NCBI GenBank assembly: GCA_947370975.1
Contig: CANBNG010000010.1
Coordinates: 62,001-126,000, forward strand
Reading direction: 5' to 3'
DNA length: 64,000 bases
Source of the DNA: Beijerinckiaceae bacterium
GTDB taxonomy: Bacteria > Pseudomonadota > Alphaproteobacteria > Rhizobiales > Beijerinckiaceae
Of the stretch, positions 17,426-25,049 are shown piece after piece (positions within the stretch are counted from its first letter, which is position 1; every line of letters begins with the position of its first letter). The notes under the pieces were generated by a model that saw nothing but the letters and a program-made list of their open reading frames with translations, did not search any database and was not told where the DNA came from. The position numbers and the translations under genes were made by a program.

Positions 17426-18352
17426 ATGACGTCCAAGATCCTGCTCGGCGCTGCCGCAGCTCTCGCTTTCGCCGCCCAGGCTTCCGCCGCCGATCTCGGC
17501 GCGAAGAAGGCCGCTCCGGCCCCCGCGCCGCTCCCCTACTTCATCTTCGCCGACACGCAGGTCTCCTACTTCTTCGAGACCGCTGCCAAGGAACCCGCCA
17601 TCACGGGCCCGGTCCAGAAGCATGTCGTTTCGATCACGCATTTCGATGTCACCAAGTGGGGCACGAACTTCGTCAACATCGACTTCAAGAAGTCCAACAG
17701 CGGCGATCCGGCCAATGGCGGCAAGGACGGCGCGCTTGAGGTTTATGGCCTCTACCGCGGCACGGTTTCCGGCAACTTCCTCGCCGGCTCCAAGGCCTTC
17801 TCGTTCGGCCCGGTCAAGGACATCTCGCTGGCTGGCGGCTTTGACGCCAACACCAAGAACACGACCTTCGCCCCGCAGAAGCGCCTGCTGGTCGGCGGTA
17901 TCAAGATCGACTTCGACGTCCCGGGCGTGCTCGGCGTTGCCGTCCTGGCCGGCAAGGAATGGAACCATTGCGGCCTGACGGTCTCCCCCTACGCCTATTG
18001 CGTCGGCGCCGGCAAGACGACGGATCCCGAGTTCGACGTGAACGCGCATATCGAAGTGAACTACATGCAGCCGCTCGCCTTCACCGGCCTGCCGCTCCGT
18101 TTCTCGGGCTTCACCAATGTCGTGACGCCCAAGGGCAAGAACGGCGATGCGTCCACCACCAAGACGGAAATCCTGTCTGACAACCGCCTGACGCTCGATG
18201 TCGGCAAGCTTGCTGGATACAAGGCCAACACGATCGACACCTTCGTCGGCTATCGCTACTGGCTGAACAAGTTCGGCAACGCCAGCAAGGACGTCAAGTC
18301 CGGCGGCACGATCGAGAACATGGTCTACGTCGGCGCTGCGTTCCACATGTAA
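17426..18352 (+). CDS. Tsx-like nucleoside-channel outer-membrane protein
   Basis: A 308-residue exported protein. The signal peptide covers residues 1-21 (core LLGAAAALAFAAQASA), followed by a short Ala-Pro-rich linker and about 270 residues of alternating polar/hydrophobic strands ending in YVGAAFHM, as in a beta-barrel. The stretch KAFSFGPVKDISLAGGFD followed by a GGIKIDFDVPGVLG strand resembles the Tsx/OmpK nucleoside-channel family. Start at 17426 is set by the signal peptide. It would let nucleosides through the outer membrane. Its location directly after a BMP-type nucleoside-binding protein supports this, although a terminator between them means separate promoters. A generic porin is the alternative. 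Confidence 0.68.
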   Translation: MTSKILLGAAAALAFAAQASAADLGAKKAAPAPAPLPYFIFADTQVSYFFETAAKEPAITGPVQKHVVSITHFDVTKWGTNFVNIDFKKSNSGDPANGGKDGALEVYGLYRGTVSGNFLAGSKAFSFGPVKDISLAGGFDANTKNTTFAPQKRLLVGGIKIDFDVPGVLGVAVLAGKEWNHCGLTVSPYAYCVGAGKTTDPEFDVNAHIEVNYMQPLAFTGLPLRFSGFTNVVTPKGKNGDASTTKTEILSDNRLTLDVGKLAGYKANTIDTFVGYRYWLNKFGNASKDVKSGGTIENMVYVGAAFHM

Positions 18353-18380
18353 TCATCAGCCTCACGGTTGACGACTTTGA

Positions 18381-18409
18381 AGGACGGCGCTCTGGCGCCG
18401 TCCTTTTTC
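18381..18409 (+). terminator. Rho-independent terminator after the Tsx-like gene
   Basis: AGGACGGCGC at 18381-18390 pairs perfectly with GCGCCGTCCT at 18395-18404 around a TCTG loop, followed by a T-rich tail to 18409. It lies 28 bases after the stop codon. Confidence 0.9.
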
Positions 18410-18503
18410 TTTGGGCTGATCAAAGCCGCGGAACCTTGTCAGCAGGGGTCCGGATTTTGTAGGCTTCGCGCCGACAAGAAGAATCCGAAAACGGGAGGAA
18501 TGA

Positions 18504-19328
18504 ATGACGATTTCGGTGAAGCCACTCGATGGGCCGCTCGGGGCCGAGATTTCCGGGCTGGATGTGCGCAACATCACGGCTGAGGACTCAAAGGCGCTGC
18601 TGGATGCGTTCAACGCCTACCACCTCCTCATCCTGCATGGCCCGACCATCACCGATGCCGAACTCGTCGATCTTGGCCGCTGCTTTGGCCATATCGAAAA
18701 GGCGCGCGTGAAGTCGCCGCTGTCGGACCGTGACGACATCATGGTCATTTCCAACATCCGCCAGAACGGCGAGCTCGTCGGCTCGCTGCCCGATGGTGAA
18801 ATGTCCTACCATTTCGACCGCATCCATCAGGCCCAGCCCTGCAAGGGCGCTGCACTGCACGGGCTCGAAATTCCGGTCGAGGGCGGCGATACCTGCTTTG
18901 CCAATATGGTGCGCGCCTATGAGACGCTGCCTGAGGCCACCAAGCAGCGGATCGAGGGGCTGAAGGCGCTCAACACCTTCACCTATGGCGCGACCAAGCG
19001 CGACGGCAAGACCGATGAGCTTGGGCCACATGCCATTCATCCGCTCGTCCGCCGCATCCCCGAGACCGGCAAGCGGGCGCTCTATGTCTGCCGCCTGATG
19101 ACCGACCATATTGTCGGCATGCCGGAAGAGGAAAGCGCGGCGCTTCTGACAGAGCTGTGCGACCATATCGAATTCAGCGGTCTCATCTACCAGCATCGCT
19201 GGAGCGTCGGAGACATTGTCATCTGGGACAATCGCTGCACCAGCCATGCCCGCACGGATTTTTCCGACAAGGAACGCCGCCTCATGAAGCGCGTCACCAT
19301 CGGCGATACTGTGCCCCCGCTCCAGTAA
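18504..19328 (+). CDS. TauD/TfdA-family Fe(II)/2-oxoglutarate dioxygenase
   Basis: A 274-residue cytosolic dioxygenase of the taurine/2,4-D type. The iron-binding triad is complete: H103 and D105 in SYHFDR and H248 in TSHART. The arginine that binds 2-oxoglutarate is probably R259 in ERRLMKRVTI. Such enzymes hydroxylate substrates such as taurine, alkylsulfonates or aryloxyacetates, coupled to 2-oxoglutarate decarboxylation. The substrate here is unknown. AACGGGAGGAATG gives a strong ribosome-binding site at the chosen ATG. Clear terminators on both sides make the gene a single unit. Confidence 0.87.
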   Translation: MTISVKPLDGPLGAEISGLDVRNITAEDSKALLDAFNAYHLLILHGPTITDAELVDLGRCFGHIEKARVKSPLSDRDDIMVISNIRQNGELVGSLPDGEMSYHFDRIHQAQPCKGAALHGLEIPVEGGDTCFANMVRAYETLPEATKQRIEGLKALNTFTYGATKRDGKTDELGPHAIHPLVRRIPETGKRALYVCRLMTDHIVGMPEEESAALLTELCDHIEFSGLIYQHRWSVGDIVIWDNRCTSHARTDFSDKERRLMKRVTIGDTVPPLQ

Positions 19329-19351
19329 AGAGCAGAAAATTCAATCGAAAG

Positions 19352-19383
19352 GGTCGCCCGGCATCAGCCAGGCGGCCTTTTTC
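19352..19383 (+). terminator. Rho-independent terminator after the TauD-type gene
   Basis: GGTCGCCCGGC at 19352-19362 pairs with GCCAGGCGGCC at 19367-19377 around ATCA, with one wobble and one mismatch, followed by a T tract at 19378-19382. Confidence 0.8.
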
Positions 19384-19419
19384 TTTGCCCTGACCGTCGT
19401 GTTCTCCTCAAAAATTGTT

Positions 19420-19431
19420 CGAGACGTCTCG
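19420..19431. promoter_or_regulatory. Perfect 12-bp palindrome upstream of the Mo-hydroxylase/fcc/sox operon
   Basis: CGAGACGTCTCG is a perfect palindrome located 120 bases before the first gene of the operon, in an otherwise unoccupied and locally AT-richer intergenic stretch (19384-19550). It could be an operator for a dimeric repressor or activator. No sigma-70 promoter could be placed with confidence, and a 12-bp palindrome can occur by chance. Confidence 0.35.
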
Positions 19432-19550
19432 CACTATTCCCTGTTTTCGAGATCCCGGCATCTGGCCTAAGCAACGTCCTGCCCTATAAAGTCATCATGC
19501 GAACCGTCCAGACAAATGGCCGGCTGACGACGGAATTTCGGGAGGAATGA

Positions 19551-20012
19551 ATGGCGCGCCTCACTATCAATGGCAAAACGCACGACATAAATGTTGAGGC
19601 GGACACGCCCCTGCTCTGGGTTATCCGCGAGCAGGTTGGCCTTACCGGAACGAAATATGGCTGCGGCGTTGCGGCCTGCGGCGCCTGCACCGTCCATGTC
19701 GATGGCGTGCCCACCCGCTCCTGCTCCCTGCCTGTCAGCTCCTTCACGGAAGCGCAGAAAATCGTCACCATCGAGGGCCTCTCGCCCGACGTGACGCATC
19801 CGATCCAGAAGGCCTGGGCCGAGCTCGATGTGCCCCAATGCGGCTATTGCCAGTCCGGCCAGATCATGGCGGCGGCGGCGCTCATTGCCACCAAGCCCAA
19901 CCCGACCGATGCGGACATCAATGCGGAGATGACAAACATCTGCCGCTGCGGCACCTACAACCGCATCCGCGCCGCCATCAAGCTCGCCGCTTCGAACACG
20001 AAACGCGGCTAA
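19551..20012 (+). CDS. Molybdenum hydroxylase small subunit, [2Fe-2S] protein (IorA-like)
   Basis: A 153-residue ferredoxin-like subunit of the xanthine dehydrogenase family. The plant-type [2Fe-2S] cluster is held by C38, C43, C46 and C58 (YGCGVAACGACTVHV and RSC), and the second helical cluster by C97, C100, C131 and C133 (QCGYCQSG and ICRCG). It passes electrons from the molybdenum subunit encoded next, 20 bases downstream. The lack of a separate FAD subunit gene points to the isoquinoline-1-oxidoreductase (IorAB) type, which passes electrons to a cytochrome rather than NAD. GGGAGGAATG provides the start. First gene of an apparent operon running to 25809. Confidence 0.92.
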   Translation: MARLTINGKTHDINVEADTPLLWVIREQVGLTGTKYGCGVAACGACTVHVDGVPTRSCSLPVSSFTEAQKIVTIEGLSPDVTHPIQKAWAELDVPQCGYCQSGQIMAAAALIATKPNPTDADINAEMTNICRCGTYNRIRAAIKLAASNTKRG

Positions 20013-20032
20013 TCCATTTCGGGAGGATCGAT

Positions 20033-22204
20033 ATGACCATTGCGCAAAATCTTTCGCGCCGCGGCTTCCTTGCCGGAACCGCAGCTACATCCGGCGGCCT
20101 GACTTTTGGCTTCCACATTCCCTTCGCCGTGGCGCAGACCGCCAACCAGCCCGAGATCAACGCCTGGGTTGTCGTCAAGCCCGACGACACGGTGGTGATC
20201 CGCATTGCCCGCATCGACATGGGCCAGGGTTCGCTCACCGGCCTCGCCCAGCTCGTGGCCGAGGAACTCGATGCCGACTGGTCGAAGGTGACGACCGAAT
20301 ATCCGACGCCGGGCCAGAACGTCGCGCGCAAGCGCATCTGGGGTGATTTCCAGACCGCCGGCTCGCGCGGCATCCGTGGCTCCGAGGATTACGTCCGCAA
20401 GGGCGGCGCGGCTGCGCGCCTCATGCTGATGCAGGCGGCTGCCGATGAATGGAAAGTGCCGGTGGCAGAGGTGAAGACGTCGAAGGGCGTCATCACGCAC
20501 GCCGCCTCCAACCGCTCGACGACCTATGGCAAGATGGCGCTCGCTGCCGCCAAGATCGAAGCGCCCAAGGACATCAAGCTCAAGGATCCGAAGGACTGGA
20601 CGATTGCCGGCAAGCCGCTGAAGCGTCTCGACACCGCGCCCAAGCTCAATGGTGCGCAGGTCTATTCGATCGATTTCACGATGCCCGGCATGCTCAATGC
20701 CGCCATCAAGGAAACCCCGGTGCCCGGCGGCAAGGTGAAGAGCATCGACGCTGCCAAGGCCGAGAAAATGCCTGGCGTGAAGAAGGTTCTCACCGTCGAC
20801 GGCAATGCCGTCGTGGTCATTGCCGACACCTGGTATCGCGCCAAGACCGCGCTTGAGGCCGTCGAGATCGTCTGGGACGAGGGCGCCAACGCCAATGCGT
20901 CCAGCGCCTCCATCGCCGCCATGCTGAAGGAAGGGCTCGACGCCAAGGAAGCTTTCGTCGGCAACAAATCCGGCGATGTCGCTGCTGCCATCGCGGGCGC
21001 GGCCAAGAAGATCGAGGCGGTCTACGCCTATCCGCACCAGTCGCACATGACCATGGAGCCGATGAACGCCACGGCGCAGTGGACCGCCGACAAATGCATG
21101 GTCTGGACGGGGACGCAGAATGCCGAAGCGGCTTTGGCGACGGCCGTGCCCGCCTCCGGGCTGACAATCGACAAATGCGATGTCATCCGCCTCAATCCGG
21201 GCGGGGCTTTTGGACGTCGCTCCTCAAGCCATGATTTCGTGCGCCAGGCTGTGCTTGTCGCCAAGGAAATGCCGGGCACGCCGATCAAGCTGATCTGGTC
21301 GCGCGAGCAGGACACGACGCATGGCACCTATCACCCGACCACCCAGTGCAAGCTCACTGGCGCGCTCGATGACAAGGGCAATGTGGTTGGCCTGCATATG
21401 CGGATTTCCGGCCAATCGATTCTGGCAGGCCTGCGCCCCGAAGCGCTGGTGGAAGGCCGCGACCCCGGCACGTTCCAGGGCCTGAATGCACAGGGGCCGG
21501 AAGGCCAGTTCGGCTATGACATTCCCAACGTGCTTGTCGACCATGCGATGCGCAATTCGCCGTTCCGTCCGGGCTTCTGGCGCGGCGTGAACAACAACCA
21601 GAACGCCATCTATCTCGAATGTTTCATGGACGAGATGGCCCATGCCGCCGGGCAGGATCCGCTGGAATTCCGCCGCAAGATGATGGCGAAGTTTCCCAAG
21701 CACCTTGCCGTGCTCAATACGGTTGCGGAAAAGTCTGGCTGGGGCACGCCCACGGCTCCGGGCGTCTATCGCGGCATTTCCCAGCACATGGGCTATGGCT
21801 CCTATGTCGCCGCCGTGGCGGAAGTCTCGGTGAGTGACAAGGGCGAGGTAAAGATCCACCGCATCGTCGCCGCAACCGACTGCGGCCATGTCGTCAATCC
21901 GCAGCAGGTCGCCGCCCAGATCGAAGGCTCGTTTGCCTATGGTCTCTCGGCGCTTCTCTACGGCGAGATGACGGCCAAGAACGGCCGCATGGAGCAGGAA
22001 AACTTCGACACCTATGAAGTGATGAAAATGGCTGAAATGCCGCCCGTCGAATCCTACCCCGTACCCTCGGGCGGGTTCTGGGGCGGCGTTGGCGAGCCGA
22101 CCATTTTCGTCGCCGCACCGGCGGTGCTGAATGCGATCTTTGCCGCCACCGGCAAGCGGGTTCGCTCGATCCCGCTGAAGAACACCGACCTGCGCAAGGC
22201 CTGA
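20033..22204 (+). CDS. Molybdopterin-binding hydroxylase large subunit, Tat-exported (IorB-like)
   Basis: A 723-residue subunit that should bind molybdopterin cytosine dinucleotide and hydroxylate an N-heterocycle or aldehyde. The N-terminus carries a twin-arginine signal (SRRGFLAG, residues 8-15, then a hydrophobic stretch ending AVAQ at about 35), so the folded enzyme with its small subunit is predicted to act in the periplasm. The catalytic glutamate is probably E688 in GGVGEPTIF near the C-terminus. Start at 20033 has GGGAGG upstream. The cytochrome c gene follows after 4 bases, so electrons could go to the adjacent c-type cytochrome (inference). The substrate cannot be read from sequence. 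Confidence 0.92.
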   Translation: MTIAQNLSRRGFLAGTAATSGGLTFGFHIPFAVAQTANQPEINAWVVVKPDDTVVIRIARIDMGQGSLTGLAQLVAEELDADWSKVTTEYPTPGQNVARKRIWGDFQTAGSRGIRGSEDYVRKGGAAARLMLMQAAADEWKVPVAEVKTSKGVITHAASNRSTTYGKMALAAAKIEAPKDIKLKDPKDWTIAGKPLKRLDTAPKLNGAQVYSIDFTMPGMLNAAIKETPVPGGKVKSIDAAKAEKMPGVKKVLTVDGNAVVVIADTWYRAKTALEAVEIVWDEGANANASSASIAAMLKEGLDAKEAFVGNKSGDVAAAIAGAAKKIEAVYAYPHQSHMTMEPMNATAQWTADKCMVWTGTQNAEAALATAVPASGLTIDKCDVIRLNPGGAFGRRSSSHDFVRQAVLVAKEMPGTPIKLIWSREQDTTHGTYHPTTQCKLTGALDDKGNVVGLHMRISGQSILAGLRPEALVEGRDPGTFQGLNAQGPEGQFGYDIPNVLVDHAMRNSPFRPGFWRGVNNNQNAIYLECFMDEMAHAAGQDPLEFRRKMMAKFPKHLAVLNTVAEKSGWGTPTAPGVYRGISQHMGYGSYVAAVAEVSVSDKGEVKIHRIVAATDCGHVVNPQQVAAQIEGSFAYGLSALLYGEMTAKNGRMEQENFDTYEVMKMAEMPPVESYPVPSGGFWGGVGEPTIFVAAPAVLNAIFAATGKRVRSIPLKNTDLRKA

Positions 22205-22208
22205 CGCC

Positions 22209-22529
22209 ATGCGCCAGCGAAAGACAGCCGTCTTCGCTCTCACGATCGGAGGAGCGCTCACAGCGCTCCTCCCCTTGTCTGGGGCCCAAGCCCAGAGCTT
22301 GCGCGATGTCAGCGCTGCGCCTGCGGGTGCGTCAGCCTGTCTTGGCTGCCATGGCGCGCGAGACACGAGCCTGCCCGCATTGTCTCCGCTTTCAGCTGCC
22401 GACATTGAAACCGCTATGGAGCAATTTCGCAGCGGCGCGCGCGAGGCCACCTTGATGACCCGCATCGCCAAAGGCTTCACACCCGAGGAAAGCAAGGCCA
22501 TTGCGGCCTGGCTCAGCGTGGCGAAATGA
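22209..22529 (+). CDS. fccA: Monoheme cytochrome c, sulfide dehydrogenase cytochrome subunit type
   Basis: A 106-residue periplasmic cytochrome with a Sec signal peptide ending around residue 29 (SGAQAQ). One haem site is present, C44-x-x-C47-H48 (ACLGCHG), and the distal ligand is probably M83 in TLMTRIAKGF. The segment between, with paired prolines and FRSGAREATLM, resembles the cytochrome subunit of flavocytochrome c sulfide dehydrogenase. Its stop overlaps the start of the flavoprotein subunit (ATGA), which supports that pairing. It could also accept electrons from the molybdenum hydroxylase encoded 4 bases upstream. Confidence 0.83.
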   Translation: MRQRKTAVFALTIGGALTALLPLSGAQAQSLRDVSAAPAGASACLGCHGARDTSLPALSPLSAADIETAMEQFRSGAREATLMTRIAKGFTPEESKAIAAWLSVAK

Positions 22530-23794
22530 ACCTGTCGCAGCCCTCCCGCCGCATGGTGCTGGCAAGCGCCGCCGCCACGGCCGCAGTGACTTTTGCGTCC
22601 CCGGCGCTGGCGCAAGGCGCAGCGCGGGTTGTTGTCATCGGCGGTGGTTATGCAGGGGCGACCTGCGCGCGCTTTCTGCAACGCGAAGGCCTTGAGGTCA
22701 CGCTCATCGAGCCGAGCGCGAGTTATATTTCCTGCCCCTTCAGCAATGCCGTGATCGCAGGCTTGCGCGATATGGCGCAGCAGAGCTTCACCTATGAGGC
22801 GATTGAGCGGCAGGGCGTGCGCATCGCGCGCCAGGCGGCAATTCGCATCGACCGCGCCGCACGCAATGTGACGCTCGCCGACGGCAGCGTGCTTGCCTAT
22901 GACCGGCTTGTGCTGGCGCCGGGCATCGACATGCGCTTCGACGCGCTGCCGGGCTATGATATGGCGGCGAGCGAACGTCTTCCCCATGCGTGGAAAGCGG
23001 GCCCGCAGACCTTGCTGTTGCGCGCCCAGCTCGAGGCCATGGAGGATGGCGGCACGGTCATCATTTCCGCCCCCGCCAATCCCTTCCGCTGTCCGCCCGG
23101 TCCCTATGAGCGCGCGAGCCTGATCGCCCATTATCTCAAGACGAAAAAACCGCGCTCCAAGCTGCTAATCCTCGATACCAAAGATGCCTTTTCAAAACAG
23201 GGACTTTTCACAGCCGCGTGGAAAGAGCTCTACGGCGATATGGTGGAATGGGTCGGCCTGTCGGGCGGCGGCAAGGTGGTGGAAGTCAAGGCGGACGAAA
23301 AAATCTTTGTCACGGAATTTGGCGAACATCGCGCCGATGTCGGCAATGTCATTCCCCCGCAGCGCGCAGGCCGCATCGCCATCGAGTCCGGCATCGCCGA
23401 CCAAACCGGGTGGTGCCCGATCGATCCCGTGACCTTCGAGGCGCGCGCGCAAGCTGGCATTCATGTCATCGGAGATGCCGCGATTGCGGGCGGCATGCCG
23501 AAATCGGCTTTCGCCGCCAATGCACAGGCCAAAGCCTGCGCGCAGGCGGTTGCCTTGATGCTGCGCGGCGCGCAGGCGCCCGAACCCAAACTCATCAACA
23601 CCTGCTATTCGCTGGTCGCGCCCGATTACGGCATTTCGGTTGCAGGCGTCTATGCGCCGGCAAAGGGGCTGCTCACCGATATTGCGGGCGCTGGCGGCGT
23701 GAGCCCGGCCAATGCATCACGCGCGGTGCGCGCAGCCGAAGCGCGTTTCGCGGATGGTTGGTACAAGACCATCACCAGCGAAGTGTTCGGTTGA
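22526..23794 (+). CDS. fccB: Flavocytochrome c sulfide dehydrogenase, flavoprotein subunit
   Basis: A 422-residue FAD protein that oxidises sulfide to sulfur or polysulfide in the periplasm and passes electrons to cytochrome c. A twin-arginine signal (SRRMVLA, from residue 7) precedes the mature part. The FAD fold RVVVIGGGYAGATCARFL is at residues 34-51. The two cysteines of the catalytic disulfide are recognisable as C189 (RCPPGPYERAS) and C360 (NTCYSLVAPDYG), so the enzyme looks catalytically complete. It overlaps fccA by 4 bases and soxX follows after 4 bases. Sox clusters in other alphaproteobacteria contain a homologous SoxE/SoxF pair. Confidence 0.93.
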   Translation: MNLSQPSRRMVLASAAATAAVTFASPALAQGAARVVVIGGGYAGATCARFLQREGLEVTLIEPSASYISCPFSNAVIAGLRDMAQQSFTYEAIERQGVRIARQAAIRIDRAARNVTLADGSVLAYDRLVLAPGIDMRFDALPGYDMAASERLPHAWKAGPQTLLLRAQLEAMEDGGTVIISAPANPFRCPPGPYERASLIAHYLKTKKPRSKLLILDTKDAFSKQGLFTAAWKELYGDMVEWVGLSGGGKVVEVKADEKIFVTEFGEHRADVGNVIPPQRAGRIAIESGIADQTGWCPIDPVTFEARAQAGIHVIGDAAIAGGMPKSAFAANAQAKACAQAVALMLRGAQAPEPKLINTCYSLVAPDYGISVAGVYAPAKGLLTDIAGAGGVSPANASRAVRAAEARFADGWYKTITSEVFG

Positions 23795-23798
23795 GCCC

Positions 23799-24260
23799 AT
23801 GCGCGCTCCTGCGGCCTTTCTTGCATTGGCATTTCTGCCCGGTCCCTGTCAGGCCGCAGAGCTTGTGCAATACCAGATCGAGAATGGCGAGATCCGCGCG
23901 TCCCTCACCGGCCAGCCCGGAAATCCGGTGCGGGGCCGCGCCATTGTTGCCGAGCGGCAAAAGGGCCTGTGTCTGCTCTGCCATACGGGGTCGTTTCCTG
24001 AAGAGCGGTTTCAGGGCGATCTTGCGCCGACCCTTGCTGGGGTTGGCGCGCGGATGAGCGAGGGGCAATTGCGCCTGCGCATGGTCGATGGCACGAAAGT
24101 GAACGGGCAGACGATCATGCCGCCCTATTATCGGATCGACGGGCTCGCGCGCGTGGCCCCCGCTTTTCGCGGGAAGACCTTGCTGAACGCGCCAGAGATT
24201 GAAGATGTGGTTGCCTATCTGCGCACATTGCGCGACGACGATGCAGGGCAAAGCAAATGA
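23799..24260 (+). CDS. soxX: Sulfur-oxidation c-type cytochrome SoxX
   Basis: A 153-residue monoheme cytochrome, small partner of SoxA in the complex that attaches sulfur substrates to the SoxYZ carrier. The signal peptide ends near residue 19 (CQA/AEL). Haem binding is by CLLCH in GLCLLCHTGSFPEERF, and the distal methionine is in QTIMPPYYR, both typical of SoxX. The C-terminus EIEDVVAYLRTL also fits. Its stop overlaps the soxY start (ATGA). The start at 23799 is the first ATG after the fccB stop and opens the signal peptide. Confidence 0.92.
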   Translation: MRAPAAFLALAFLPGPCQAAELVQYQIENGEIRASLTGQPGNPVRGRAIVAERQKGLCLLCHTGSFPEERFQGDLAPTLAGVGARMSEGQLRLRMVDGTKVNGQTIMPPYYRIDGLARVAPAFRGKTLLNAPEIEDVVAYLRTLRDDDAGQSK

Positions 24261-24724
24261 ATGGCGGCTTGATGAGAAGCGCAACAACACGGCGTAACGC
24301 ACTCGCGCTTGGTCTGGGCGCATTGACGATCACGCTCACGCGCCCGGCGCGCGCAACGCCCGAGATCATGGAACAGGCGATCAAGGCCTTTACAGGCGGC
24401 AAGCGCGTGCAAGAGGGCCGCGTGACATTCGACATCAGCCTGCTCGTCGAGAACGGCAATTCGGTGCCCTTTAGCGTCCTTGTGGAAAGCCCGATGACAA
24501 AGGCAGATCACGTCACGCGCATCGGCATTTTCAACGAGAAGAATCCCCTGCCCGATGTGGCGATCTTCACACTGACGCCACGCTGCGGGCGCGCTTCGGT
24601 CGCCTCGCGCATGCGCCTCAACGACACACAATTCATCACCGCAATCGCAGAACTGTCCGATGGCTCCTATTGGAGCGCGGTCAGCGAAGTCATCGTCACC
24701 TTGCCAGCCTGCGTGGAGGACTAG
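24257..24724 (+). CDS. soxY: Sulfur carrier protein SoxY, with an atypical C-terminal arm
   Basis: A 155-residue exported protein, the subunit of the SoxYZ carrier that bears the sulfur on a C-terminal cysteine. The N-terminus contains a twin-arginine-like signal (TTRRNALALG, residues 10-19), and the mature part has the SoxY core VPFSVLVESPMT and IGIFNEKNPLPDVAIFTLTP. In ordinary SoxY the chain ends in a flexible GGCGG arm. Here it ends EVIVTLPACVED: C152 falls at the expected position, but the flanking glycines are replaced by Pro-Ala and Val-Glu-Asp. The protein may therefore be a specialised carrier. SoxZ follows 4 bases downstream. Start may be 24257 (overlapping soxX) or the ATG at 24272. 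Confidence 0.88.
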   Translation: MNGGLMRSATTRRNALALGLGALTITLTRPARATPEIMEQAIKAFTGGKRVQEGRVTFDISLLVENGNSVPFSVLVESPMTKADHVTRIGIFNEKNPLPDVAIFTLTPRCGRASVASRMRLNDTQFITAIAELSDGSYWSAVSEVIVTLPACVED

Positions 24725-24728
24725 AGCC

Positions 24729-25049
24729 ATGGCGCGCGCGCTCATAAATGTTCCGGCCAAGGCCAAACGCGGCGAGATCATAGAGATCAAGACGCTGATG
24801 GCGCATCCGATGGAGACGGGCTTTCGCACCGGAGTCGACGGCAAGCTTGTGCCGCGCGACATCATCACGCAATTCGTCTGCACCTATAATGGCGAGGTCG
24901 TTTTCTCGGCCGAGCTCTTCCCGGCGATTACAGCCAACCCGTTCCTTGCCTTCACCACCATCGCGACCGAAAGCGGCGCGCTCGTGTTCAGCTGGACTGA
25001 CAATCACGGGCAGACCCAGGTACAGACAGCGCCGATCCATGTGGAATGA
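24729..25049 (+). CDS. soxZ: Thiosulfate-oxidation carrier partner SoxZ
   Basis: A 106-residue protein without signal peptide, expected to be exported bound to Tat-exported SoxY. It has the SoxZ immunoglobulin-like core: VPAKAKRGEIIEIKTLMAHPMETGFR, a family hallmark, occupies roughly residues 8-33, followed by PRDIITQFVCTYNGEVVF and FTTIATESGALVFSWTDN. The protein steadies SoxY in the carrier dimer. The ATG at 24729 gives the family N-terminus; a longer frame upstream lies within soxY. It overlaps soxA by 11 bases. Confidence 0.94.
   Translation: MARALINVPAKAKRGEIIEIKTLMAHPMETGFRTGVDGKLVPRDIITQFVCTYNGEVVFSAELFPAITANPFLAFTTIATESGALVFSWTDNHGQTQVQTAPIHVE

Noticed and set aside
19551..22529. fccA-like cytochrome as a third subunit of the Mo hydroxylase only
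   Set aside because: Possible because some such enzymes use cytochromes, but the monoheme sequence and the ATGA overlap with fccB fit the sulfide dehydrogenase subunit better.
21224..23131. A 635-codon minus-strand frame across the Mo subunit, fccA and fccB
   Set aside because: It crosses three recognised plus-strand genes and has no family features.
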